Positions 22,201-33,693 of a stretch of 64,000 nt of DNA are shown one piece after another. Within the stretch, counting starts at the first letter, position 1, and each line of letters opens with the position of its first letter. Position numbers and translations under genes: made by a program. Source of the stretch: Phanerochaete sordida (lineage: Eukaryota; Basidiomycota; Agaricomycetes; Polyporales; Phanerochaetaceae); contig BPQB01000073.1 in NCBI GenBank assembly GCA_019973155.2, forward strand, positions 62,001 to 126,000, in the 5' to 3' direction. The notes under the pieces are model-generated. The model was not told where the DNA came from. It did not search any database and saw nothing but the letters and a program-made list of their open reading frames with translations.

Positions 22201-25200
22201 CTCAGGTACCAGCACAGCCGATAGTTTACCCATGTGGGGTATCGTCCTGCGCATGCAGCGTGATACAGATCTGTGGTTTTTCAAACAAGATAGGCCGAAA
22301 CGACGCAAGGAATACCTTTTCCACCACCGCGAGCTCATTCCTGACAGCTCAATGGTGGCGCTCATTCATGAAAACATTGTCTTTGCTGTTCTACGCATCC
22401 AGCGAATTGAGGATTACCTTTCGAAGACTCCGCCGGAGTTCACACTTATACTCGATGATTATTCTCGCGCTCCCGATGTCTTGTGCAAGCTCCACAACCA
22501 GAAGTGCAAGATGATTATCTCTCCAGTCCCAACTTCGCTATATTTCCACGTTCTCGACACTTTGCGCCAAGGCCTAGCGGCACCGCTGGCACAGGACCTT
22601 ATCTTTTCTACTTCACCTGCTATTCTTGAGCCCTCACACGCCAATCTAGGTGGTGTCATCAACTCGTTACGCCACACTCCGCAGCTTGACATTCGGCACA
22701 TGCTTGGGGCTCCTAGTTCAGTGGTGCTTGATGAATCAGAGGCACAGTCTATACTGGCATGTTTGACTAATAACCTCCATCTTGTTCAAGCCTCTCCCGG
22801 TGAGCAGCATTCGCAGCTTCTATACGTTGGCTAATATGTCTGAGATAAAGGCACCAACACGTCACTAGTTGCCGCAGTCATTTCAATCATAGCCCACAAG
22901 ATCATGGGAGACACAACACTTGTGTGCTTCTCCAGTGATCGTGCGTTGTCCTCCTTTGTAGAAGACCTGGATATCTTGGGAGTTCCACAAGCCAGCATTT
23001 CATGTTTCAACAATTGGCACAGGTCCAAAGACCCTGTAGGTCTCTATCCCCAGCAGATGCGAAAATCGGTGCATAGCTCAAGTGTCAAATCAAATCAACG
23101 CCCAGAGAAGCGCAAAAGCAGTTCTAGCTCCATGGATAATCTCCGCAGCGCTTTCCAATCATATCTGCGGCTTACCATCTCCAACAAAGACCTTCTGGAC
23201 TATCTAGAGTTTGCAGATCGGCAAACGTATCGCGAACTTGCGGAAGCATCGAGTCCAAAGGATAAGACGACCCTGGACGGCAAATCCACTTCAGAGGAAG
23301 ATAGCGACACAGACTCAGAGAGCGAAAGTACTTCGGAAAGCAGTAGTCTCTCGGATGACAAGGATGCGAGCCTAATTCAGAGATGGATCGCTGGTCAAGA
23401 TGCGGGAGAAGGCTCAGGGGATCACAGTGCCCAAGACGCCACTTCAGTCTGGAGCATGTCACTCGAAATGCGTCGCACGCATCTCGCTAAATGGTATTCT
23501 GCAATTGTCCAAGACCATGCCGAGCTGCTTGTGCAAAAAGGTCTGGCCTACGACAAATCTCAGAGGGAAACGCATGTTGGCCGCCCTGTTCCCAGCCAGG
23601 TTCTTGCTAAACGGATCGTCGCTTGTACTCATGATGAGGCTATACAATACAGCAAAGAGCTATCGGAGGCACATGTGGACCAAATACTGGTAATGGAAGC
23701 CGAGCAGATGCTGGAGATCAAGGTTCTTAGCTTACTTGGGAAGACCACACGTCAACTTGTCATGGTCGGAAATTCTTGGTATGCTTTCTGCCGCCTGTCA
23801 TCAATGTATCGCTAATATAACGCAAATAATAGCCGGTTTCGACCAAAAATACAGGCGGACGGTTTTACTGTCCAGAGCGGAAACGGCTACGACCTTGATC
23901 GCTCTCTCTTTGAGCGGCTTATCATGGGAGGTTATCCACGAACCTCGCTCTGGGGAAAACACTGGACCATTCCACCCACACCATCTCACACAGAGCGCCC
24001 TATCTACCCTGAACCGGACGGTACACTCCTCACGCTGGATTACCGGGATATTCCTGGGCTAGCGGACAGCGTCATTCTCATTGCTCACAACAATCCCGAG
24101 ACTGAGCACGGCGGCATCAACTCAAGCCAAGATGAAGATCACAAAGTGAATCTATTTGAGGTCGAAATGACTGTCAAGATGTTGCAGTACCTTTCCCAAA
24201 ATGACTATCCCATCGACGAGGTCCTTATCCTTGCATCATCTCTTGGACAGCTTCATCAGCTCCAACTGGCGATGTCACGGGCAGCACACATTTTCCCCAT
24301 CATCAATACCGCTGACTCGCAAGCTCTAGCACGCGCTGGACTTCTGTCAGTTGTACATCGGAAGCCTTCCAAGACTATCAAGTACATCCGTCTGGGAACC
24401 GTTGGTGCGCAGATTTCAACATGAATTTACAGCGAGGTACTGATATCAAGCCTCAGATAATTACCGTGGAGAACGTTGCGGTATCGTGCTAATTTCTCTG
24501 AGCCAGAGCGGATACTCCATTGGAGGCAACACCATGCATTCTTTTGCTCATCTCAGTGCGATTCTACTGCATTCGCGCCATGGCATTATCATGATCGGGC
24601 ACAATGAAGTATTCTGCAAAGCAGAAAGCGCGGAGGAGCACTGGACAAGATTTATTGCGCAAATGCGGTCGGATCAGCACGTGTACGAGGGGCTGCCTGT
24701 GCGCTGCAGCCGCCATCCTAGCCAGGCTGCAATACTCAAATGTCCAAGGGACTTCAAGACATTGCGTCAACGTGGTGGCTGCACCCAGCGCTGGTATGTG
24801 CCGTCTGTGGTTCTTTTGTTGCATGATAGATTGATGAACATCAATGGTAGTGAGAGTATACTCCCTTGTGGCATTCACAGATGCTCCTTCAGGTGCGGCT
24901 CCATAGGTCTCAAGATGCACTCACATGTGAGATGCGAAGCTAGAATGAGAAGCAAGTGCCTCAACGGACAGGTGCATATGTTTAGATGCTATCAAAAAAC
25001 CACTTCGACATGTCCACAGTGCGGAGATTCCATGGACACCGATGTGACGACGGGCAGCGGAGAGATTCCAAGCATGGATTTTAGCTGTTTTGATCTTCTT
25101 TATCGGATTTCATTCCCCTCCGAAGACATCGACAGCTCTAACACATCCCCGTTACCACCCTCAAAAGCGGAGAGGGAGTGGCAGCGTCAAAAAAATGATG

Positions 25201-28200
25201 AGAATGAACATAACCCCGTCATGGACACGATCATGAAGATGACCGGTCTCGAGCATGTCAAATGGCAGCTATTGGGAATCAAGGCCAAGATCGATACCGT
25301 ACAACGACAGGAAGTCTCCATCGCAGACGACCCGCTCAATATTATTCTGCGAGGTAACCCTGGAACTGGTGAGTGGGTATGGAAGAAAACGAAGTGCGAG
25401 CTTACCGGTCCGCAGGAAAGACAACTATTGCACGTCTCTATGCACAGTTTCTTACCTCTGTCGGGATCCTGCGATCTCAAGAATTTGTCGAGACGACAGG
25501 GTCCCGCTTGGCCAGCGATGGCGTGTCCGGAATCAAGGAAATCATTCAGGACATGACGTACACTGGCGGCGGCACGCTGTTCATAGATGAAGCATACCAG
25601 CTAACCGACGGGTACAATTTTGGCGGCAGACAAGTTTTGGACTTTCTTCTCGGAGAGTTAGAGAGGAACATTGGGAAGATCGTCTTCATCTTCGCGGGAT
25701 ACAACAAGGAGATAGAGAGGTTCTACGAGCATAACCCGGGTCTCAAGAGCCGTATCCCATTTTCTATCCAGTTCCACGACTACACGGACATCGAGCTCAG
25801 GCATATACTTGCGCAGCTCATCTTAAAGCGCTTTGCTGGTCGGATGAAGGTCGAGGGAGGCATGTACGGGCTTTACACGCGCATCGCGGTGGAGCGCTTG
25901 GGTATGGGACGAGGCGGAGAAGGCTTTGGGAATGCGCGGGCACTACACACCATGTTCGTCAATATTTGCGACCGGCAAGCAATGCGACTCACCGAGGAAC
26001 GCAAGTTGGGATCTCCGGACGATTTTCTCTTAACGAAGGAAGATATCATCGGCCCTGATCCGTCGAAGACAGCCCCACAGAGTACCTCGTGGAAGAAGCT
26101 GGACGAGCTGATTGGCTTGTTCGAAGTCAAGCGGTCCATCAGAAACCTCTTCTCTCTCATTGGAGAGAATTACAGGCGCGAACTCGCAGGAAAACAGCCG
26201 ATTCGCACACCACTCAACCGTGTATTCCTCGGAAATCCCGGGACAGGGAAAACTACCGTTGCGAAGCTCTACGGGCAGATATTAGCGGACATAGGGCTGC
26301 TCAGTAATGGCGAAGGTGTGCTCAGCGGTATTTCGTTGGCTATCTCTCGATTCTGACCGATCTTTTGCTAGTCGTCCTCAAGACTCCTGCAGACTTCATC
26401 GGGAGTGCCCTTGGCGAATCCGAGAGAAACACGAAGGCCATTCTCGCATCCACTGTTGGCAAGGTACTGGTGATTGACGAGGTAGGTGCCCATTCGCAGC
26501 TGATAAGATGGCTCAACGTACTAAATATCTGTAAAGGCGTATTCATTATACGGAGGTAGCGGTGGAAATAGCGACACATACAAGACCGCGGTCATCGATG
26601 TCATCGTCTCAGAAGTTCAAAGTCTTCCCGGAGAAGATCGATGCGTCATCATGTGCGGTTACGAGACTCAGATGAGAGAAATGTTCCAAGTGAGGCCTTC
26701 ACTGGTCGTATCGTGTCTGTATCGCTCACAGAGAAACAGAACGTAAATCCGGGCCTTTCCCGTCGTTTTGCAATTGAAGACGCGTTCCTGTTTGAAGACT
26801 TTACCGATTCTGAGCTTCGTGAGATCCTGGATCTCAAGCTCAGGGACCAGCACCTGGATGCTACCACAGAAGCGAAGGACGTGGCCATCAGCATGCTCGC
26901 CAGAGCCCGCAACCGCCCCAATTTTGGCAACGGAGGTGAAGTCGAGAATACGCTTACCAAGGCGAAGAACAACCACCGAGCACGGATTTTGCAGCTGCCG
27001 GAAATTCAGGCGAAGTCACCAATCTCCCACTATCGTGATGTGATCTTCGAGCCCGTGGACTTCGACCCCGGATTCGACCGCGCGGACCGTTTCGACGAGA
27101 GTTTGGAACGGCTGTTCGAGGGCCTCGCGGGGTGCCAGCACATAGCAGGGAAGATCAAGAAATATCATCACATGATACGCACTCAAAGGCAGCTCGGCGT
27201 CAGCGGTGAGAAGCTTTGGACCCATCTTCCAACCGCGTTTGTCTTTCGCGGACCTCCCGGTGAGCGTTACGACCCATGTGGCGGAGCGGGACAATGCTTA
27301 CGTTTGGCAGGTACTGGAAAGACGACTGTTGCTCGCAAAATGGGACAGGTCTTCTACGAGATGGGCTTTCTCGCGTTCCCAGACGTTGTTGAGTGTTCGG
27401 CCTCCGACCTTGTGGGTCAATACGTAGGTCATACCGGCCCGAAGACGAAGGAGCTCTTCAAACGAGCTCTGGGGAAGGTTCTCTTTGTTGATGAGGCGTA
27501 TCGTCTCAGCGAAGGGTCATACGCGAGAGAGGCTGTCAACGAGCTTGTCGGTCTCCTTGCGCCGGATGCGTCCCCGAAGCTCATTGTCATCATCGCCGGC
27601 TACGTGGAGGAGATGGAAGATCTGCTCGCCTTAAACCCTGGGCTAGCAAGTCGATTTCCCGAGAAATTCGACTTCCACAGTCTCTCTCCGGCTCATAGCG
27701 TGGAAATCTTAAAGAACACCCTGGCCGAAAGCAACGTGGAATGCCGTGCGCTGGATGGACCTTCGTCGAAGGGGTATAAGGAGATTACGGATCTCATCGG
27801 AAAGCTAACGATTCTCCACTCTTGGGGCAATGGACGCGACATCAAGACACTCTCTCGACAGATGGCGATGCATGCATTTACGAATGTCCCCAGAAGCAAT
27901 CCACCAACATCCATGTTCCATCTTTCGGGTGTGGACGCTATCTCCTGTGTCCAAGATATGCTTGCAGATCGCAGTACAAGTGTCGCCAGACCCCCGCCAG
28001 CACGGCTCGTCAAAGATGAGCTCATGGCACAACTTCGACGCCCCAAGGCAGCCACCATGCCGAAGGTCACAACGACGCGCACCGCCCGTGCGGCGGCAGA
28101 AGATGTCAGGTTCGCCGAGCAGCAGCGCACGCACGCGCATACACAGGATGGGCGCGATCCCGGAGTGTCGGATGACGTCTGGAACCAGCTGCAGTCGGAC

Positions 28201-28470
28201 AAAGAGCGCGCGAAGGGAGAGGCGCAGTCGCGGAGAGAAGAGCTGCGGCGCCTTGAAGTGGACGCGCAGGGTGCCAGCGGGGAGCAGCTGAGGGTTATTG
28301 AAGCCCGTCGACAGAAGTTGCGGGAAGAGGAGAGTAGGGAGGAGAGAGTCCAGCAAAGGCTAAGGCAGATGGGCCTGTGTCCCCTCGGTTTTAAGTGGAT
28401 TAAGCAGGTAGGAGGGTATCGGTGTGCAGGAGGCACGCATTGGGTGAGCAACTCGGACCTCGGACTCTGA
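19220..28470 (+). CDS. ZNFX1-like (NFX1-type) helicase fused to three CbbX/CfxQ AAA modules
   Basis: Probable exon 1 is 19220..19327. The body begins near 21431 and continues ..22799, 22851..23778, 23833..24404, 24457..24793, 24851..25368, 25416..26315, 26372..26481, 26537..26689, 26740..27259, 27311..28470: about 2,200 residues, all introns GT-AG and in frame. Order: the ZNFX1-family N-terminal region (G-G-R-H-D-N-D-Y, then D-N-Q-F-R-L-Y-R-E-D-M), an SF1 helicase core, a cysteine-rich NFX1-like zinc region (L-P-C-G-I-H-R-C onward), then three AAA modules with Walker A G-N-P-G-T-G-K-T, G-N-P-G-T-G-K-T and G-P-P-G-T-G-K-T and Walker B L-F-I-D-E-A, L-V-I-D-E-A and L-F-V-D-E-A, and finally a charged coiled coil and a C-P-L-G-F-K-W tail. 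The helicase motifs are eroded: Walker A is S-P-G-T-N-T-S, motif III G-N-S-C-R-F-R-P and motif V D-N-Y-R-G-E-R. Related ZNFX1 proteins act in small-RNA and antiviral surveillance; a role here is inferred. Confidence 0.82.
19328..21430. other. 2.1 kb sequence between exon 1 and exon 2 of the ZNFX1-like gene
   Basis: Every other intron in this gene is about 48-57 bp, so this interval is anomalous. Its right end (21280-21430) is crowded with GTCTGG/CCAGACG words in both orientations, and TCTGGAGGC near 19317-19326 recurs inverted near 21422-21430, which would fit an inserted element. Inside, several short plus-strand frames can be chained through GT-AG sites: one ends at a GTAAGT near 20519, a Ser/Pro-rich one spans about 20551-20700, and others follow to 21340. 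They may be part of the host gene's N-terminus or of an inserted element. No transposase signature was recognised. Confidence 0.4.
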
Positions 28471-28667
28471 TACTGCGGTTTTCCGATATGTTGTATAAGT
28501 AGTCTTGACCAGCTGTGTAAGCTATCGTGAAATTAGATATTTTGAACCACTATCTCAGGAAGGTGACACGGCTGAGAAGGCGACGCCGACATAGTGCTTC
28601 GACGGGGTAGGGATTAGGCGTACGGATGGAGGGAAAGAGGCGTACAGAGACAGCTCATCGCGGGACC

Positions 28668-30051
28668 TTATTCAAAGAACAACGTTCCAGCCTGGTCCAT
28701 CGCAGGCAACCTATCCGCCACGAAGGCACGCTCGCTTGCCCTGACAACCCGCCCCCCGCAGCGTACACGAAAGCCCCTCACGAAAGCGCGCCTGTTTCCC
28801 CCGGGCGCGGCGAGCTTCCCGAAGACTGCGTCAGGGATCTCGAACGCCGACGCATCGCGGTGGAGGTCGAGGATGATAACGAAGGAGAGCGCTGCGCCGC
28901 GCTTGCTCGCCTTGCTCGCCTGCGAAATGAAGAGCGAGAGGATGCGCACGAGCGGACGCTTGTCGAGCAACCACTTCCGCCGGTCCCGGCAGTCGAGGCG
29001 GAGTTCGCGCAGGGAGGTGCAGCGGCTGAGGCCGAGGTCTGTACGGCAGCTGTGAGTATCCTCGTACCATAATTGCTCGCTGACCAGAAGCGAACTCAGA
29101 TAACGTACCTGCAGTGACATTCCCGATGCCCCAGGGATTGACTGTCAGGGTCCGGACGCTGGGGCCGACGACGGAGAGCATCGCGAGTACGGCCAGCCAG
29201 CCGACCCGGCGATTGTCCACGCCACCGATCTCGAGCTGGGTGTGGAGCGCGTTCTGAATGTTCTCCTCTGGGATGTTTCGCAGGACGCCCATCAGGACGA
29301 GCGCTGCGTGTTGGTTGTCCGAGCTCGTGACGGCGACGTGCAGCTTCTCGAGCGCGCGTCCGGTCGTGAGCTGCTTGCCGTGTGCCTTCAAGGTGCGAAA
29401 GAACATGGAGCCGTCGTCGGAGAGCCCGTTGATGTCCCAGCGTAGGTCGCGCAGGCTGTCGATGTGGCGCAGAAGCCAGAGTATGCTAGGCGCTGGGATC
29501 TCGTGGATGCGCAGGTCGAGGTCGAGGGCCTCCAGCGGAAAGGTGTAGTCGTACTCGGTGGCCCGCACCTCGTCCCACTGCAGCTCAACATCCGTGATGC
29601 GCAGCTTTCGTAGTTTTGGTAGTAAGGCCAGGATGCGGACGACTTGGTCGCCGGAGAGCGACGCGTACCGGTACCACCGCTCGGTACCGGTGGGACCAGC
29701 GATGAACAGCTCCTCGACAAGCTGTACGAGAGACAGAGTAGCAGAGGCAAAGGCCACAAACGACTCAAGCGACTCCGCGAGGAATGTCTCGTCTTGCCTC
29801 TGCTGGTTGAGCGTGAAGCCGTAAAGGGCGTCGTGAAAGGCTTCTTCAGAGATATTTTCGCCCGAGTGACCAAGGATATGGCGGACGCGCCGCGAAGACA
29901 GAGTCTCGTAGCTCAAGTCTATGGTTCGGAAGAGGTATCTGCGCGCGCGTGCCCAACGGGTTGAGAGGACGCTGCAGGCGGCGAGCGAAGCCTTGTCGTC
30001 CTGCAGGAAGTCGATGATGTCATCAACAAGCTCCTGTGGTAAATCGTCCAT
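28668..30051 (-). CDS. F-box protein with leucine-rich-like C-terminal region
   Basis: Exons 30051..29109 and 29038..28668 (437 residues). The acceptor was placed at the third AG (GTACAG) because only that keeps the frame giving L-S-R-C-T-S-L-R-E-L-R-L-D-C. The F-box is at residues 3-45: L-P-Q-E-L-V-D-D-I-I-D-F-L, then A-A-C-S-V-L-S-T-R-W. Hydrophobic repeats such as L-P-K-L-R-K-L-R-I-T-D-V and L-R-D-L-R-W-D-I-N-G-L follow, as in basidiomycete F-box/LRR-like adaptors. F-box proteins bind Skp1 and recruit substrates to SCF ubiquitin ligases; the substrate is unknown. The gene lies 335 bp downstream of a GST gene on the same strand. Confidence 0.85.
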
Positions 30052-30386
30052 AACTCGCGTTATGGCGCTAGCGCCACAGGGTGTAATCTAGAATTATTGT
30101 CCAACATTAACACTTGTGAGAAAGACGCAGACAACTGCTTACTCGGAATTGAGAACGAGCTGGAAGATGGACGTCGGGTTTGAGCCTGAAGCGCCCGCGA
30201 ACCCGCGTCCGCGGGCGGCCGCAAATAGCCGAGTAGCGCCGTCCACGTCTGCGCTGCGGGAGGCTGGCGGGAGGGCAGACAGCAACCAGGAAGGAGTACT
30301 CGTCATATTAGAGGTATCACATATTCTGGTGACATCGAATTGCACTGAGGGTGGCTGCCTCGTTGTACAAAATGCAGCCAGAAATT

Positions 30387-31262
30387 TCATGCGGCGTTTA
30401 CAGCGGCACGGGTCTCCACAATTTTCTTCACGGACGGTCGCGCGTGCAGCCTGTCGTGCCAGCTGGCAGACGCAAAGTCAGTCCAACACAGGGCGCAGTA
30501 GTCTCCAGCACTCACGCAGCGGTAGCAGGGAACTCGGCCGCGAAATCAAAGTCGACGAACGCAGGAATCGCGATGTCGTTCCACCTGCGCCGCCAGTAAG
30601 CCCTTGCCAATTCCCTGACGGCACGAGACGGTACGTACGGGACAAACGCCAGATCCGCGATGGTCACTATCCCGCCGACGAGCCACTGCTGCTTCTCCAG
30701 GACGCTCTCGAGCACTCCGAGCACGCGCCGGATTTCGGCCTTGTAGCGCTCCTGTGCGCTCGGCAGCTGCTCGTGGTGGTAGCGAATGAACCACGCCGCC
30801 TGCCCGAAGTATGGGCCCTGCCCGGACGACTGGAAGAAGAGCCACTGGAGTTGGTGGAACTTGTCGCCTGCTTCCGAGACGGAGACCCTGTGCAAAGGAT
30901 CGTAGTGCTCGACGAGGTAGTACAGAATCGCGTCGGACTCCCTGTGCAGACGTTAGCAAGCTCTCCCCGGAACGGGTCGGTCAGCATACACACCACAAGA
31001 CGTAGTCGGCGTTAGCGTGGTCGATGATAGTCGGGATGCGTCCATTGGGATTGTAATTGGTATGTTCGGAGGCTTTGTGCTCTCCTTGCTTGAAGTCAAA
31101 GTAGATGGACTCGTAAGTCAGGCCAAGCTCTTCGAGCACAATGGCAACTTTCCTGTGCACACAAACTCAGCCCGCAGTACACCGCCGAAAAGACGGAGAG
31201 ACGCACCAGCCATTGGGACCACGCTTGTGAGTGTACAGCGTGAATTGCTTTCCGTGAGACAT
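30387..31262 (-). CDS. Ure2-like glutathione S-transferase (copy 1)
   Basis: Five exons: 31262..31207, 31152..30994, 30941..30639, 30584..30516, 30462..30387, giving 220 residues. The N-terminal thioredoxin-like half has G-K-Q-F-T-L-Y-T-H, K-V-A-I-V-L-E-E-L-G-L, N-P-N-G-R-I-P-T-I (cis-Pro of the glutathione site) and E-S-D-A-I-L-Y-Y-L. The alpha-helical half has F-F-Q-S-S-G-Q-G-P-Y-F-G-Q-A-A-W-F and T-I-A-D-L-A-F-V-P-W. This is the cytosolic Ure2-like GST class expanded in wood-decay fungi, which conjugates or reduces xenobiotic and lignin-derived electrophiles. Exon 3 is the same length (303 nt) and every splice site lies at the same codon as in the copy at 41566, so the two are paralogs from one ancestor. 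Confidence 0.93.
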
Positions 31263-32088
31263 GTTGCTTGAGGATCAGGATGACGACAGGTTGGGGCTTC
31301 AAGACGAGCGTCGCAGGTCGTTTATATGTCAGCGAAGTCCGCCTGCAGTCACAGCATGTCGTCAGGTCGCTGTTCGAGAGCCCGCCAGCCTATCACCGCG
31401 CCCAGGAATAGCTGCCTCGTCGCCGCTCTGCGAGATCGAAAGAGACGTTGGACCACAGGCTGAACGCGGCATCTAGCACAGTGCGCTCGGAGAACTGCCT
31501 CAGAGCACCGCTCGCGGTTTGTCTTAAGGTCAGCGCGACGAGAACGGTGGTAACGCTGCTTCAGGTCGCCCGCTGTGAGCCCGCCGAGCTTTCGATGTCA
31601 GTCTCGCCGACAGAAGGCATACAGGCAATAACACTACGACACGAGAGTAATTGTCAGTTTCTTGCTCGTGCAGCCCTCGTAACGAAAGGAAAGGCTGTTC
31701 ACCAGAACAAATGGTGGTGGTTGAAGAACGAGATTGGGCGCTCCGCCCTCCGGCAACGGGGCTGTGCCGGGAAGTTGGATTCGTTAGCTCTCCTTCACGA
31801 CCCACTACGTCTTTCAGTCAGACCCATTTTAAGTGTCGTAGATGGGACGTGAGTCTTCGTGAAAGTATTTATATAGGCTCAGGTGAATTCGATTGACCGT
31901 TGTACATGCAGAATTGTCGAGTTCACGGCGGAAGTTGGACGGCGCGGTTGAAGATCCTCCGCCACACGACCAACCGCGAATCAGCTTAAATGAGCTCGAC
32001 GTAGAGATAAAACCATTCGAATCCTATTTTGTAAGCCCATGATGCCTTGGCCTGCATCAGGTCTCTGATAGAAGTGTACACTGTCTAG
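31263..32088. other. Intergenic between GST1 and the HET-like gene
   Basis: No coding frame recognised. It should hold divergent promoters for GST1 (minus) and the HET-like gene (plus). A TATA-like string lies at 31866-31875. Confidence 0.5.
31866..31875 (+). promoter_or_regulatory. TATA-like element upstream of the HET-like gene
   Basis: TATTTATATA, about 220 bases before the first recognisable coding base of the HET-like gene. Plausible by position only. Confidence 0.25.
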
Positions 32089-33522
32089 TCCGAGCCCGAG
32101 CCTCGGCGGCGGGTTCGAATGGGGCAGAGGCTGATCGAAATCGACGAGCCGCCATGGATCCCGCCCAATTATGAGGTGATAGAAGACACATCTGAACCCA
32201 TCCCCCTCTCGCCTTTCGTCAACGAACAACATTTTGCACTCTCTCAAAATTGGGGCTATTTTGGCCGTGGGGAGCCTGACAACCTCCGTCTTCACCTTTG
32301 GGGGCTCCTTCAGATGGTGGCAGACGGTAGCGTCCCAGTCGAGGAGATCTTTTCATCCTCCCGTCGAGGAAGGCAGTTCACGCTCGTACCCCTTCCACGA
32401 TCGTCTGTTCCCTTTCAATGGGTTCATCGCGGCGCACGAACGATTCCGAACTCCATCGCAGACATACCTTGCTCTACGATGAGCAGCTCAGACCTTCTGA
32501 GCTTGTACAACAATGTTCTAGGGTCTAAGTTCCAGCTCACTGATCCTGGGCTGCACGAATGTCTGGAGCACTTCATCGCGTCATCCATGGACTTCGGGCA
32601 GCTTTACGGCTACTTACGACACATGCAGCGCCCTGATTTCGAATTCGCCATCGACGACATCGAAGAGAGGCATCGACGCGATGAAGCTCTGCGCAGAGAT
32701 ATCGTTCACGGAACATACATCTCTAACGCAGACGTACCACCTCGGCGGGTCTGGGACCTCTTCAGTAACCGGGTGCTGCCCTTTTATGTCATACCCCAGT
32801 CCCGCACTGAGCCGCAGGGGTCGCCCATCCCCGAGAGCCTCTGGACAGTGTCGCACAGCTGGGTGGGAACAAGGGCACGGCGTGCTGTCTGGACATCGAT
32901 CAACGGAAAGCAGTGGCCTGTACCGGTCCCGAAAGGGACGACGCTGGACCACGTCCGTGTTGAGCTGCTCAACCTGGGCGCAGAGTACGTTTGGCTCGAC
33001 GTACTGTGTCTGCGTCAGCACGGGAACGAGCAGGATGAGGCGCTGTGGGTGGAGGAGTGGAAGCTGGACGTCCCGACGATCGGGTACATCTACAGCATCC
33101 CTCGCAAGCCATGCATCACGTACTTCAACGGGCTCGGCCTCCCCTTCGACTCGCGCCCGGAGACGCGCGCATCGGATTGCCACTGGCTGCATCGCGTCTG
33201 GACCGTGCAGGAGGCGACGACGTCGTGGCTGCCCGGCGGCGCGACTAGCAAGATGTCACGCGACGCGGCCTATTTCTTCCGAGAGGTCCTTCCAAACGCC
33301 ATCCCTGCGTCGTCCATCTATCCCATCAGCATCGCAGTGACGGCCGTCCAGCAGCGCTCCTGCACGACTCCTCTCGACAGGGTGCACGGCCTCGCGTACG
33401 TCCTCAACTGCAGCACGCTGCCGATATACGACGAGGATATCATGAGCGGCCAAGAACGGTTCAAGGACGTCACCGTAGTTTATATTAGTGAAGACGAGGT
33501 GCAGAACAAGGTCCTCGAGTAG
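32089..33522 (+). CDS. HET-type protein, C-terminally truncated (HET-like 1)
   Basis: The coding frame is open from an acceptor at 32088; the first in-frame ATG is at 32119, giving 467 residues, but the paralogs suggest a tiny upstream exon. Residue numbers count from 32119. HET-domain landmarks: V-S-H-S-W-V-G (about residue 243), Y-V-W-L-D-V-L-C-L-R-Q (about 291) and R-V-W-T-V-Q-E-A (about 360), matching the three conserved blocks of the heterokaryon-incompatibility domain. The pre-domain region (W-G-L-L-Q-M, R-G-R-Q-F-T-L, D-F-G-Q-L-Y-G) is shared with the three paralogs at 54.7-61.3 kb. After L-P-I-Y-D-E-D-I-M the similarity stops and the protein ends about 25 residues later, losing roughly 130 C-terminal residues. 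In ascomycetes HET domains trigger cell death after non-self recognition; the role in basidiomycetes is not established. Confidence 0.8.
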   Translation, partial: SEPEPRRRVRMGQRLIEIDEPPWIPPNYEVIEDTSEPIPLSPFVNEQHFALSQNWGYFGRGEPDNLRLHLWGLLQMVADGSVPVEEIFSSSRRGRQFTLVPLPRSSVPFQWVHRGARTIPNSIADIPCSTMSSSDLLSLYNNVLGSKFQLTDPGLHECLEHFIASSMDFGQLYGYLRHMQRPDFEFAIDDIEERHRRDEALRRDIVHGTYISNADVPPRRVWDLFSNRVLPFYVIPQSRTEPQGSPIPESLWTVSHSWVGTRARRAVWTSINGKQWPVPVPKGTTLDHVRVELLNLGAEYVWLDVLCLRQHGNEQDEALWVEEWKLDVPTIGYIYSIPRKPCITYFNGLGLPFDSRPETRASDCHWLHRVWTVQEATTSWLPGGATSKMSRDAAYFFREVLPNAIPASSIYPISIAVTAVQQRSCTTPLDRVHGLAYVLNCSTLPIYDEDIMSGQERFKDVTVVYISEDEVQNKVLE

Positions 33523-33693
33523 CCGATGTAGGACAGTAGTCGCATTTCACGAGCTAGTCCCAAGGCGTGCTTGACGCTCGTCTCATCTCGAGGCACATAT
33601 GCAGATACTGAATGCGATCCTGGTTCGTTTACGCGCATGGATGAGTTCGCGAAACTATGCATCATTGAGACATACGCGAATAAGTTGGTACAC

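Noticed and set aside
28831..29108. Reading straight through the F-box gene to a stop at 28831
   Set aside because: The tail would be Pro/Arg-rich nonsense, whereas a GTACGT donor and a GTACAG acceptor give a leucine-rich continuation that fits the family.
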